Of a stretch of 64,000 nt of DNA, positions 53,120-62,199 are shown one piece after another. Under the pieces are notes generated by a model, which saw only the letters and a list, made by a program, of their open reading frames with translations, was not told the DNA's origin and ran no database searches. The stretch comes from Aquimarina sp. AU474. GTDB lineage: Bacteria > Bacteroidota > Bacteroidia > Flavobacteriales > Flavobacteriaceae. The first letter of the stretch is position 1, and the number at the start of each line of letters is the position of its first letter. The translations under genes were made by a program, and so were the position numbers. The DNA is taken from contig NZ_OMPE01000009.1 of assembly GCF_900312815.1 (NCBI RefSeq), positions 124,001 to 188,000 on the forward strand. Reading direction: 5' to 3'.

Positions 53120-55951
53120 ATGTCACAAAAACGTCTTTTTCTTCTTGATGCTTTCGCACTAATCTTTAGAGGGTATTATGCGTTAATAAAAAACCCAAGA
53201 ATCAACTCCAAAGGTCAGGATACATCAGCAATTATGGGATTTGTAAACTCGTTATTTGATGTTATCAAAAGAGAAAAACCAGATCATTTGGCCGTTGCTT
53301 TTGACAAACAAGGAAGTAAAGACAGATTAGAAATATTCCCAGAGTATAAAGCTAATCGCGATGAAACTCCTGAAGCTATAAAAATTGCTGTTCCCATAAT
53401 TCAAGAAATACTAAAGGCAATGCACATTCCGATAATTGAACGTGCTGGAGTTGAGGCAGATGATCTCATTGGTACAATTGCAAAACAGGCCGAAAAAGAA
53501 GGATATCAAACGTATATGGTAACTCCTGATAAAGATTATGCACAATTGGTGTCAGAAAATATATTTATGTATCGCCCGGCCAGAATGGGAAATGGTATTG
53601 AAATTTGGGGTATCCCAGAGGTTCAAAAAAGATTTGAAGTAGAACGCCCAGAACAGGTGATTGATTATCTGGGTATGATGGGTGATGCCGTTGACAACAT
53701 ACCTGGATTGCCTGGTGTTGGTGACAAAACCGCCAAAAAATTTATAGCTGCATACGGTTCTATGGAAGGGCTTTTGGCAAATACAGATCAGCTAAAAGGT
53801 AAAATGAAAGAAAAGGTAGAAGCTAATGCAGAACTAGGACTTCTATCAAAAAAATTAGCCACAATTATTTTAGATTGTGATGTGACTTTTAATGCTGAAG
53901 ATTATGAACTTGTAGCTCCTGATGAAGGAAAAGTAAGAACTATTTTTGAAGAACTTGAATTTCGAAGGTTAACAGATCAGTTTGTTAAAATATTTTCTAA
54001 AGAAGATCCATCAACACCACAAGAAGCTATATCGACAGGTACTAAAAAGAAAACCTCTCAAGCAGCAGGTGCAGGTCAGTTTTCACTATTTGGTGGTGAT
54101 GATCAAGCGGCAGATGAATCAACATCTTTCTCAAACAGAAAAACAATTACGAATACAGAACATTTTTATCAAAGTATCACTCCTGGTATGGCCATGAAAT
54201 TGTTCTTGCAAAATTTATTAAAACAAAACAGTGTTTGTTTTGATACCGAAACTACAGGATTAAATGCGCTTACTGCAGAGTTGGTTGGCATTGCTTTTTC
54301 ATGGGAAGGAAGTAAAGGGTTCTATATCCCCTTCCCCGAAGATCGCAATGAAGCTCAAGAATTAATAGAGCAATTACGCCCATTTTTTGAATCGGAAGAA
54401 ATTTCTAAAATAGGGCAAAACCTAAAGTATGACATTAAAGTATTAGCCAAATACAATATAGAAGTAAAAGGAAAGCTATTTGACACTATGTTGGCGCACT
54501 ACCTTATCAATCCTGATATGAGACATAACATGGATGTATTAGCCGAAACGTATCTTAACTACACCCCTGTTTCTATCACAGAGTTAATTGGTAAAAAAGG
54601 TAAAAATCAACTTTCTTTTAGACAAGTTCCTTTAGACAAACAAACCGAATACGCCGTAGAAGATGCAGATATTACTTTTCAGCTAAAAGAGCATTTTGCA
54701 CCAGAACTTAATGAAGCTAAAACAGTTTCTTTATTTGAAGACATAGAAATCCCTTTGCTAAGAGTTTTGGCAGACATGGAAGTAGAAGGAATTAACCTAG
54801 ATAGAGAGTTTCTCGAATCATTATCAAAAGATTTGGATAGCGATATAAAGAGCCTAGAAAGTAAAATCTATACTGAAGCGGGAGAAGAATTTAATATTGC
54901 TTCCCCAAAACAGTTAGGCGTAATTTTATTTGAAAAAATGAAATTAGTTGACAAACCCAAAAAGACGAAAACTGGACAATACTCTACTGCAGAAGATGTA
55001 TTATCATACTTGGCAAAAGATCATGAAATCATCCAAAACATATTAGATTTTAGAGGTTTATCGAAGTTAAAAAGCACATATGTAGATGCTTTACCTACCC
55101 AGGTCAACGAAAACACCGGTAGAGTGCATACTGATTATATGCAAACAGTTGCTGCTACAGGGCGCTTAAGCTCTAATAATCCCAACCTTCAAAACATCCC
55201 TATACGAACTGAGAGAGGGCGACAAGTAAGAAAAGCGTTTATTCCCAGAAGCGAAGAATACACATTATTAGCTGCGGATTACTCGCAAATAGAATTACGA
55301 ATTATCGCAGCCTTGAGTGAAGAAGAAACTATGATCGAAGCTTTTAAAAACGGAGAAGATATCCATGCTTCTACTGCAGCAAAAGTATTCAATGTAGCCA
55401 TCGATGAAGTAAGCCGAGAACAACGTAGTAACGCAAAAACAGTGAATTTTGGGATTATTTATGGTGTTTCTGCTTTTGGATTAAGTAATCAAACAAGTCT
55501 CTCTCGTAGCGAGGCAAAAGAGTTAATAGACACCTATTACAAAACATACCCTAAGCTACGTAATTACATGAGTGAACAAGTTGACTTTGCTCGTGACAAT
55601 GGATACGTACAAACTGTTTTAGGAAGACGCAGATACTTAAAAGACATCAATTCAGCCAATGCAATTGTAAGAGGTGCGGCAGAACGAAATGCAGTAAACG
55701 CTCCTATACAAGGAAGTGCAGCAGATATTATTAAAATTGCAATGATCAATATCCATAAAAAACTAAAAGAAAGCGGTTATAAAACCAAAATGCTTTTGCA
55801 GGTACATGATGAATTGGTATTTGATGTATACAAACCTGAACTTGAACAAATCAAAACATTAATCAAAACCGAGATGGAAAATGCCTACACTTTGGCGGTT
55901 CCATTAGATATAGATCTTGGATTGGGCGATAATTGGCTTGAGGCACATTAA
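53120..55951 (+). CDS. polA: DNA polymerase I
   Basis: A 943-residue repair and Okazaki-fragment-processing polymerase with three domains. The 5'-3' flap exonuclease covers 1-290 (VAFDKQGSKDR, GVEADDLIGT and the GLPGVGDKTAKKF helix-hairpin-helix). The 3'-5' exonuclease covers about 345-545, with an intact DTET metal motif at 375-378, so proofreading should be active. The polymerase covers about 560-943 (LLAADYSQIELRIIAAL motif A, RSNAKTVNFGIIYGVSAFGL motif B, LQVHDELVFD motif C). The linker between the first two domains carries QFSLF at 320-324, resembling a beta-clamp-binding motif. It stands alone. Confidence 0.97.
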   Translation: MSQKRLFLLDAFALIFRGYYALIKNPRINSKGQDTSAIMGFVNSLFDVIKREKPDHLAVAFDKQGSKDRLEIFPEYKANRDETPEAIKIAVPIIQEILKAMHIPIIERAGVEADDLIGTIAKQAEKEGYQTYMVTPDKDYAQLVSENIFMYRPARMGNGIEIWGIPEVQKRFEVERPEQVIDYLGMMGDAVDNIPGLPGVGDKTAKKFIAAYGSMEGLLANTDQLKGKMKEKVEANAELGLLSKKLATIILDCDVTFNAEDYELVAPDEGKVRTIFEELEFRRLTDQFVKIFSKEDPSTPQEAISTGTKKKTSQAAGAGQFSLFGGDDQAADESTSFSNRKTITNTEHFYQSITPGMAMKLFLQNLLKQNSVCFDTETTGLNALTAELVGIAFSWEGSKGFYIPFPEDRNEAQELIEQLRPFFESEEISKIGQNLKYDIKVLAKYNIEVKGKLFDTMLAHYLINPDMRHNMDVLAETYLNYTPVSITELIGKKGKNQLSFRQVPLDKQTEYAVEDADITFQLKEHFAPELNEAKTVSLFEDIEIPLLRVLADMEVEGINLDREFLESLSKDLDSDIKSLESKIYTEAGEEFNIASPKQLGVILFEKMKLVDKPKKTKTGQYSTAEDVLSYLAKDHEIIQNILDFRGLSKLKSTYVDALPTQVNENTGRVHTDYMQTVAATGRLSSNNPNLQNIPIRTERGRQVRKAFIPRSEEYTLLAADYSQIELRIIAALSEEETMIEAFKNGEDIHASTAAKVFNVAIDEVSREQRSNAKTVNFGIIYGVSAFGLSNQTSLSRSEAKELIDTYYKTYPKLRNYMSEQVDFARDNGYVQTVLGRRRYLKDINSANAIVRGAAERNAVNAPIQGSAADIIKIAMINIHKKLKESGYKTKMLLQVHDELVFDVYKPELEQIKTLIKTEMENAYTLAVPLDIDLGLGDNWLEAH

Positions 55952-55983
55952 ATATAAATTTAAAAGAAAAACGAGATGCAAAA

Positions 55984-57189
55984 TTACTGCGCTCTTTTCT
56001 TCATATCTTTATAAAAATCATAGTAATTCAAAAAAGTTGGCATTACGGGGCCATTAAACGGGTTAGGGCCATTAAACAAAACACAGATTGCAATCTTGTT
56101 ATCCGGATCAATCAGTAATTGTGTTTTATATTGATTTACGTTACCACCATGGTATACGATTCTGCGACCTCTATAATCCAGAATACGCCAACCCATGGCA
56201 TAATAAGAATCGGTAACACCATCCCATAAATTAACATACGTATCTTCTTGGCTGGTACAAATTACAGGATTAAAAATATCACTTAATCTTTTTTTAGAAA
56301 TTACATCAGGGCGATATCCCAATAGCACTTTTAAATACTCGCCCATATCAGAAATTGATGCATTAACACCTCCTGCGGCAGCTACATTATAATAGTTTTT
56401 ATGTAGATTATCTAATCTATATTTTTTTGAATAATGATTATAAGAATGCGGAAACGCTACATTATCATTATTTTTTATATCCAGAAAAGTACTCGAAGCA
56501 GTTTTCATTCCTGAAGGGTTAAAAATTCGTTCTTTAAGAAGTAAATCAAAGGTTTTTTGAGTCTGATTTTCCATTATTTTTTCAATAACCGAAAACATGG
56601 CATTTTGATATCCGTAACCAGCTCCCTCTTTAGACACTACTCCTTTTCTTTTAAAACTCTTAACAATCTGCTCTAGAGACATTCCTTGCTGTATAAGTCT
56701 TGTAAATGTATAAGGGTATACTCCTGTTGTATGAGACAATAAGTGATCCACCTTAAGTCTACTTGCCTGTTCTCTATCTCTTAAATCAAAAATGGCAACA
56801 GACTCTTTAACGTTTTGATCCCACTTAAGCTCATTACGATCAACCATATTTCCCGCAAGTACTGCTGTAACTCCTTTTGACAAACTAGCAATTCTAAATA
56901 CAGAATGTACATCTACAGAATCCTGAGTATGAATCTTTTTTACTCCAAATCCTTTCTTGTACACAACTGTAGAATCTTTAACAATCACTACTGCGGCACC
57001 TGGGCATTCTGAAACATTAAAGTTAGTTGCAAAAAACTTATCATAATGATCCAAGAAAAAAGACAATGAATCTTTTGAGGAAATTTCAAGCGCTTCCTTA
57101 TTAGAATCAATTACAGTAGTTTTCTCTGTTGGCTTAGATGTATTACAAGACACAACAAGCACTAAAAGAATAACATAAAAACATTTCAT
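55984..57189 (-). CDS. Beta-lactamase-family serine hydrolase lipoprotein
   Basis: A 401-residue protein with a lipoprotein signal (VLVVSCNTS; Cys15) and a class C beta-lactamase/penicillin-binding-like domain. The nucleophile is Ser102 in SLSK; the tyrosine motif is YQN in GYGYQNAMF; the third element is HGG in IVYHGGN, where class C enzymes have KTG. The HxG variant is common in esterases, DD-peptidases and other non-resistance members, so this is more likely a periplasmic or surface esterase or peptidase than a resistance enzyme. It is leftward, convergent with polA, and 54 bp downstream of the DUF5916 gene. Confidence 0.9.
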   Translation of the reverse strand: MKCFYVILLVLVVSCNTSKPTEKTTVIDSNKEALEISSKDSLSFFLDHYDKFFATNFNVSECPGAAVVIVKDSTVVYKKGFGVKKIHTQDSVDVHSVFRIASLSKGVTAVLAGNMVDRNELKWDQNVKESVAIFDLRDREQASRLKVDHLLSHTTGVYPYTFTRLIQQGMSLEQIVKSFKRKGVVSKEGAGYGYQNAMFSVIEKIMENQTQKTFDLLLKERIFNPSGMKTASSTFLDIKNNDNVAFPHSYNHYSKKYRLDNLHKNYYNVAAAGGVNASISDMGEYLKVLLGYRPDVISKKRLSDIFNPVICTSQEDTYVNLWDGVTDSYYAMGWRILDYRGRRIVYHGGNVNQYKTQLLIDPDNKIAICVLFNGPNPFNGPVMPTFLNYYDFYKDMKKRAQ

Positions 57190-57243
57190 ATTGCGACAAT
57201 CTAGAGTGCCGCAATATATGTTTTATAAAACTTTTTAAAAAAC

Positions 57244-59937
57244 TTATAGCACAAACCTATAGGTAGCCTTAATCAAAAAGGTGTTTTCTGGTTGTTGATC
57301 CAAAATCTGAGTATTCAAACTCCTAAACAAATGATCTCCAGGATCACCACTTCCGGTTACCCCTTGAGACCAAACCAAAAAGATTTCGGACCCTGGGATA
57401 TACTCCCACCGTAACACCAAATTAGAACGAAATTGAACAAATGCAAAATCAGGGTTGTCGATTGTATAATCTACAGTTCCATCTCTATTTTCATCAATCG
57501 AATACACATCATCTGCCAATGAAATCTGATTTTCATCATACAAAGTAACACGCTCACTAAGATCTTTGGCTATTGGATTATTCACATAGTTAAATTCCTT
57601 ATACCGTCCTCTAGATATAAAAGGTTCTCCATAATATTGTATCGTAAGATTAGGATTGATATTATAATTTAATCGAATACTAGCACTTAATGTTTGCTGA
57701 TCAATATTAGCGGTTATATATCTTGGTGTCCCACTAAAATCAGCTTCCGTTACATATTGAGTTTTGTTAGGATTCTGTCGAAATTGTGGATTAAGTGATA
57801 TACTCAAAGCATTAATTGGTTGATAATTCAATCGAACAACATACCTATTAAAAGAGAAGTTTTTCTGATTAGCTCTTGATCCATCGTATCCCAGGGTAAA
57901 ATTGAATTTTTTTCTTCTATCCGAACCAAAGAACAAAAAAGCAAAATTCTCGTCAGAAAAACGCCATCTTGGACCTCCTTGTAAAATCGTGTTCGAAAAA
58001 ATTCTAGGTTTATGTCCAAATCCAACCTCGGTCCACCAGTTATTTTTATAATTAATTTCTCCTCGTATAAAATACTGAATACGGTTGTAATTGCCCTCAA
58101 AGTCAAAGGTCGAAAATTGTTCGGCAAAAATTTCTGCTCTCCTATAAAAGTTAGTAGGTTTTAAGAATAAGTACCTAATATTAGCAAACTGTCTAATCTC
58201 GTCTGCCTGTCTTAAAAAACCTATATCGTTAAGTTCCAATTCTGGCGATCTCCAAAAAATACCAGCATTATACCTCCAACGTCCACCACCTGATTTACCT
58301 CCAGTTAACTTACCTCCAGTACCTGTAAGTGAAGTTCTATTAGGATCAACACGAACATGGTCTGCATCTACACGCTGAAAAAGATGGGTAAGTTCATTTT
58401 GAGTTTCTTCAATAGCTTCCTTAGACCCCTCAACATGACTGGTCACAAAATTACCTTCGATATAAAATTTTCTATCCTTCCAATTGTGCCTAAAATCTAA
58501 ACCGCCAGAGTAAGCAGATTTCCTTAAACTATTTAAATTATTTTCTCGGGTTCCCAAAAGTTCAGATGTCTCATCAGTATCAGGATTGTTTTCATCGATT
58601 TCAAAAGCATCTCCCAAATCACGATTAGTAGCTGTAATGATTCCCCCTATATATGTATTGCGATCATTAAAATCTTTTTGAGCTCTAGCCACAAAATAAT
58701 TCGTTAAAGGCTCAACAATTGCCTTTCTCTCATTTCCATCTTCATCTTCGATTTTAGCAATCTCTCTTTCGGTTACACTTTCTAGAACACCAATAGACCA
58801 GCCATCTTTAGTTTTACCACTAAATTTTGCTGCTCCCAAAATTGTAGTATTACTTGGTCGATCAACAAATTCCCCATCCAAAGTATTAATTGAACCTTGA
58901 GGATTACGTCCTATTCTTCGAGAATAAAAAACATTATCAAACCCATTGGCAAATCGATAATCGAATATATTTTTATTTTCTACAAAGAATGGTCTTTGTT
59001 CTCTAAAGAAAATTTGAAAACCATCTAGTGCTATTGCTGCAGGGTCGGCTTCAACTTGTCCAAAATCAGGATTTACTGTTAAATCTAATGTAAGATCATT
59101 AGTAACTCCTATTTTTGCATCTAAACCTCCATTTAATTTAAATTCTTCTCCATCCCTAAAAGGGTTCCCTTCCTCGGTAGGAAACGTATCGAATTGTGTT
59201 ACTGCAAAAGGTTGAATTTCTAATTGTTTTTGAGGTTCTATATCGATAAGACCATGTAGTTCTCCAAATTCACTTACCCATCCCGGGGCATCTTGAGGAA
59301 TACGTTGCCAAACAGATCTTTCTTCTTTTCTAAATAATCTTCGGTTTACTTGAAGTCCCCATATTTGCTCTTTACTTTTTCCAAATTTTACTTGGCTTAA
59401 AGGAATCTTAATCTCTGCAGTCCACCCCTCGTCATCTATATTAGTAGCCGTATACCAAATTGGATTCCAGCTACTATCCCAATTATTCCCATTACGAGAG
59501 ATAAACTCATCTCCTTTCACTCCCGCCGCAGTTATTGAAAAAGAAAAGCCAGTACGTTTATCGTGATACGTATCCAAATTAATCTCTACCCAATCCCCTG
59601 CAAAACCATCTCTTCTTGACAGTCTTTTTTCAATCTCATCAGGTTCTGTATCATAACATCGATATGCTACGTAAAGATATTTTTGATCGTATACAATTTT
59701 GAACTTGGTTTGCTGTGTGGGTGGAGTATTTTCGTCTGGTTGATTTTCAATAAAATCCCCAGTCCACTCTACCAAGTCCCAACTGGATTCGTTAATCAGC
59801 CCATCGATTGTAGGAGCTTCATTATTTTGTAATGGTTTGGTGGTATAAATTCTTTTTGTAACTGTACTTGTAGAATCTTGAGCAATAATGATTGCAGGAA
59901 ACAGAAATAGTACCAATATATGGCATAAATACTTCAT
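57244..59937 (-). CDS. DUF5916 outer-membrane protein with CBM9-like domain
   Basis: An 897-residue exported protein. A signal peptide (1-20) is followed by a family 9 carbohydrate-binding-like domain (about 40-210: TIDGLINESSWDLVEWTGDF, KYLYVAYRCYD), then DUF5916, a long beta-rich part likely to form an outer-membrane barrel (NPDFGQVEADPAAIALDGFQ marks its start), ending in the terminal aromatic-hydrophobic pattern RFVL. The family is widespread in Flavobacteriaceae and has no established role; a sugar- or glycan-related surface function is suggested by the CBM9-like domain. No TonB plug domain is seen. Confidence 0.85.
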   Translation of the reverse strand: MKYLCHILVLFLFPAIIIAQDSTSTVTKRIYTTKPLQNNEAPTIDGLINESSWDLVEWTGDFIENQPDENTPPTQQTKFKIVYDQKYLYVAYRCYDTEPDEIEKRLSRRDGFAGDWVEINLDTYHDKRTGFSFSITAAGVKGDEFISRNGNNWDSSWNPIWYTATNIDDEGWTAEIKIPLSQVKFGKSKEQIWGLQVNRRLFRKEERSVWQRIPQDAPGWVSEFGELHGLIDIEPQKQLEIQPFAVTQFDTFPTEEGNPFRDGEEFKLNGGLDAKIGVTNDLTLDLTVNPDFGQVEADPAAIALDGFQIFFREQRPFFVENKNIFDYRFANGFDNVFYSRRIGRNPQGSINTLDGEFVDRPSNTTILGAAKFSGKTKDGWSIGVLESVTEREIAKIEDEDGNERKAIVEPLTNYFVARAQKDFNDRNTYIGGIITATNRDLGDAFEIDENNPDTDETSELLGTRENNLNSLRKSAYSGGLDFRHNWKDRKFYIEGNFVTSHVEGSKEAIEETQNELTHLFQRVDADHVRVDPNRTSLTGTGGKLTGGKSGGGRWRYNAGIFWRSPELELNDIGFLRQADEIRQFANIRYLFLKPTNFYRRAEIFAEQFSTFDFEGNYNRIQYFIRGEINYKNNWWTEVGFGHKPRIFSNTILQGGPRWRFSDENFAFLFFGSDRRKKFNFTLGYDGSRANQKNFSFNRYVVRLNYQPINALSISLNPQFRQNPNKTQYVTEADFSGTPRYITANIDQQTLSASIRLNYNINPNLTIQYYGEPFISRGRYKEFNYVNNPIAKDLSERVTLYDENQISLADDVYSIDENRDGTVDYTIDNPDFAFVQFRSNLVLRWEYIPGSEIFLVWSQGVTGSGDPGDHLFRSLNTQILDQQPENTFLIKATYRFVL

Positions 59938-60134
59938 GATGATTAGTTTGTTTGATGATTGATATATCTAAGATGACAGAAATTATCCAAGTTTGTCACA
60001 CTTTGTTTTGTTTTTTAGTAAAAAATTAACAGGATTCACCCACAACTTCGGGCAAAATCAAAGAATAATTATCCCCTACATAGATCTCTCTGAAAACCAA
60101 TACATCATCCAATAAAAATAATATCAACTTGCTG

Positions 60135-60165
60135 TTTGCTATATAAATATATAATTGTACATTTG
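60135..60165 (+). promoter_or_regulatory. Promoter of rplM-rpsI
   Basis: TTTG (60135-60138), a 19-base spacer and TACATTTG (60158-60165), followed by CACC, is a full match to the Bacteroidota promoter consensus. The leader to the GTG at 60219 would be about 48 bases. The rest of the gap from 59938 shows nothing else. Confidence 0.8.
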
Positions 60166-60218
60166 CACCCCTATTTTATATAGGAAAAGGAATGTTTAAT
60201 AAGTAAAAATTAATTAGT

Positions 60219-60674
60219 GTGGACACATTAAGTTACAAAACAGTATCTGCTAATAAAGCAACCGTTACCAAAGAATGGTTGCATATAGATGCTGAAGGAC
60301 AGACTTTAGGACGTCTTTCTTCTGTAGTAGCTATTCTACTAAGAGGTAAGCACAAGCCTAGCTTTACCCCACACGTTGATTGCGGTGATAATGTTATCAT
60401 TACAAACGCCGAAAAAATCAACTTAACAGGAAAAAAGTGGACAGATAAGTCATATATCCGTCATACTGGATATCCTGGAGGGCAAAGAAGTCTTACTGCT
60501 CAGGAATTATTCGATAAGAATCCAGAGCGTTTAATCGAAAAAGCGGTAAAAGGAATGTTACCTAAAAACAAATTAGGAGCAGCTTTATTTCGCAATTTAA
60601 AGGTATATGCAGGAGCAGAACACAATCAAGATGCTCAGCAGCCTAAAACTGTTAACTTAAACGAAGTTAAGTAA
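60219..60674 (+). CDS. rplM: 50S ribosomal protein L13
   Basis: A 151-residue large-subunit protein that binds 23S rRNA early in assembly. The family pattern is clear: [47 protein letters not shown] and [20 protein letters not shown]. The start is GTG at 60219, which gives the N-terminus [20 protein letters not shown]. The stop codon shares one base with the rpsI start (TAATG), so translation of the pair is coupled, as in most bacteria. Confidence 0.98.
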   Translation: MDTLSYKTVSANKATVTKEWLHIDAEGQTLGRLSSVVAILLRGKHKPSFTPHVDCGDNVIITNAEKINLTGKKWTDKSYIRHTGYPGGQRSLTAQELFDKNPERLIEKAVKGMLPKNKLGAALFRNLKVYAGAEHNQDAQQPKTVNLNEVK

Positions 60675-61060
60675 TGGAAGTTATTCACAAAATTGGTCGT
60701 AGAAAAACGGCTGTAGCTAGAGTTTATCTTAAAGATGGTTCTGGAAAAATTACGGTTAATAAAAAAGACCTTAATGACTACTTCACTACTGGAACTTTAC
60801 AATACAAAGTAAATCAGCCATTGACTTTAACAAGCAATGAAGATAAATACGATGTAACTGTAAACGTATATGGTGGAGGAATCACTGGACAAGCAGAAGC
60901 AGTTCGTTTAGCTATATCTAGAGCAGTATGCGAGTTAGATGAAGAAAACAGATCTATTCTTAAGCCAGAAGGTTTATTGACCAGAGATCCAAGAATGGTA
61001 GAGCGTAAGAAATTCGGTCAGAAGAAAGCTCGTAAGAAATTCCAGTTCTCTAAACGTTAA
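60674..61060 (+). CDS. rpsI: 30S ribosomal protein S9
   Basis: A 128-residue small-subunit protein whose C-terminal tail reaches the P-site tRNA. It shows the usual HKIGRRKTAVARVYLKDGSG start, GGGITGQAEAVRLAISRAV, LTRDPRMVERKKFGQKKARK and a C-terminus ending in the conserved KR (FQFSKR). It overlaps rplM by one base and is followed by the 128-bp leader of rpsB. Confidence 0.98.
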   Translation: MEVIHKIGRRKTAVARVYLKDGSGKITVNKKDLNDYFTTGTLQYKVNQPLTLTSNEDKYDVTVNVYGGGITGQAEAVRLAISRAVCELDEENRSILKPEGLLTRDPRMVERKKFGQKKARKKFQFSKR

Positions 61061-61085
61061 TTTATTAAAACAGTATTTGTTGTTA

Positions 61086-61188
61086 CCTCAATTAATTGAG
61101 GGGTTAGTTTAGCATCTAAATGCGCAAGGCCGTACAAACGTAGCCACTTGTGTATTGCTAATTCAACAGAACGTAAACTATTACAAAA
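61086..61188 (+). promoter_or_regulatory. Candidate structured leader of rpsB
   Basis: The rpsI-rpsB gap contains a 16-bp perfect palindrome CCTCAATTAATTGAGG (61086-61101). Two pairings then compete for the same bases: TAGTTTA (61105-61111) with TAAACTA (61174-61180), which would cover the region just before the ATG, and TTAGCA (61109-61114) with TGCTAA (61156-61161). This looks like a ribosomal-protein autoregulatory leader, but covariation has not been tested. Confidence 0.35.
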
Positions 61189-62040
61189 ATGGCAAACAAT
61201 ATCGAAGTAAAAGAATTACTTGATGCAGGTGTACACTTTGGTCACCTAACAAGAAGATGGGATCCAAACATGGCACCATATATCTATATGGAGCGTAATG
61301 GTATTCACATCATTAACTTATATAAAACTGCTGCAAAAATTGAAGAATCTAGTGAGGCTTTAAAAAAGATTGCAGCGTCCGGCAGAAAAATCCTTTTTGT
61401 TGCGACTAAAAAACAAGCAAAAGAAATCGTAGCCGAAAAAGCAAGTAAAGCCAATCAGCCATACATTACAGAAAGATGGCCTGGTGGTATGCTTACTAAC
61501 TTTGTTACTATTCGTAAGGCAGTTAAAAAAATGGCAGCTATCGATAGAATGAAGAAAGACGGTACTTTTAATACACTTTCTAAGAAAGAGCGTTTACAGG
61601 TAGATCGTTTAAGAGCTAAGTTAGAAAAGAACCTTGGTTCTATTTCTGACATGACTCGTTTACCTGGTGCATTATTTGTTGTTGATATCACTCGTGAACA
61701 TATCGCAGTTAAAGAAGCTCAGAAATTAAACATTCCAATTTTTGCAATGGTAGATACAAACTCTGACCCACGTCAAGTAGATTATCTAATCCCTGCAAAT
61801 GATGATGCTTCTAAATCAATCGATAAAGTAATGACCTATGTTAGCGATGCTATCATTGAAGGGTTAAGCGAAAGAAAAGCTTCTAAAGAGGCTCCTAAGA
61901 AAGAAACTCCTGCAAAAGCTGAAGCAGCGCCAAAAGCTAAAGCAGCAGCACCAGCTCCAAAAGCTGAAGCAGCAGCGCCAGCTCCAAAAGCCGAAGTTGT
62001 GGCAGAAGTAGCAGAAGATGCAAAGCAAGAGGAAGAATAA
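61189..62040 (+). CDS. rpsB: 30S ribosomal protein S2
   Basis: A 283-residue protein with the standard S2 body (1-225: LLDAGVHFGHLTRRWDPNMA, YMERNGIHIINLYKT, ERWPGGMLTNFVTIRKAVKK, VDTNSDP) and a non-standard tail of about 55 residues rich in Ala, Lys, Pro and Glu, with a duplicated AAAPAPKAE unit. S2 joins late in 30S assembly and bridges S1 to the subunit. It is followed by tsf, the usual partner, across a gap holding a terminator-like stem. Confidence 0.97.
   Translation: MANNIEVKELLDAGVHFGHLTRRWDPNMAPYIYMERNGIHIINLYKTAAKIEESSEALKKIAASGRKILFVATKKQAKEIVAEKASKANQPYITERWPGGMLTNFVTIRKAVKKMAAIDRMKKDGTFNTLSKKERLQVDRLRAKLEKNLGSISDMTRLPGALFVVDITREHIAVKEAQKLNIPIFAMVDTNSDPRQVDYLIPANDDASKSIDKVMTYVSDAIIEGLSERKASKEAPKKETPAKAEAAPKAKAAAPAPKAEAAAPAPKAEVVAEVAEDAKQEEE
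61945..61995 (+). repeat. Tandem 24-nt near-repeat in the rpsB tail
   Basis: Two 24-base units at 61945-61968 and 61972-61995 differ at only two positions and encode the duplicated Ala/Pro/Lys-rich segment of the S2 tail. The spacing is 27 bases (nine codons), so a change in copy number would stay in frame. Confidence 0.7.
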
Positions 62041-62117
62041 ACAGATTGACTGTTTACCAATCTTTAGAGATTAAGTTTTAGTTTTTTAAAGCGAAGCTTA
62101 ACTTTAATATAAAATAG

Positions 62118-62171
62118 ACGAGTCGTTTGGTTCTTTACTTTTGTAGTATGAATTAAGCGACTTGTTTTTTT
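62118..62171 (+). terminator. Terminator-like stem between rpsB and tsf
   Basis: ACGAGTCGTTT (62118-62128) pairs with AAGCGACTTGT (62155-62165), allowing G-U pairs, over an apical loop of 26 bases, and is followed by a run of seven T residues. It lies 29 bases before the tsf ATG, so it would attenuate, not end, the ribosomal operon. TACTTTTG (62136-62143) within the loop could be a -7 box for a separate tsf promoter but has no -33 partner. Confidence 0.55.
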
Positions 62172-62199
62172 AAACAAAACATTAAAATATTTAAACGAC

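Noticed and set aside
55984..57189. Antibiotic-resistance beta-lactamase
   Set aside because: The third motif is HGG, not KTG, and the protein is a lipoprotein of the broad serine hydrolase family; resistance cannot be claimed.
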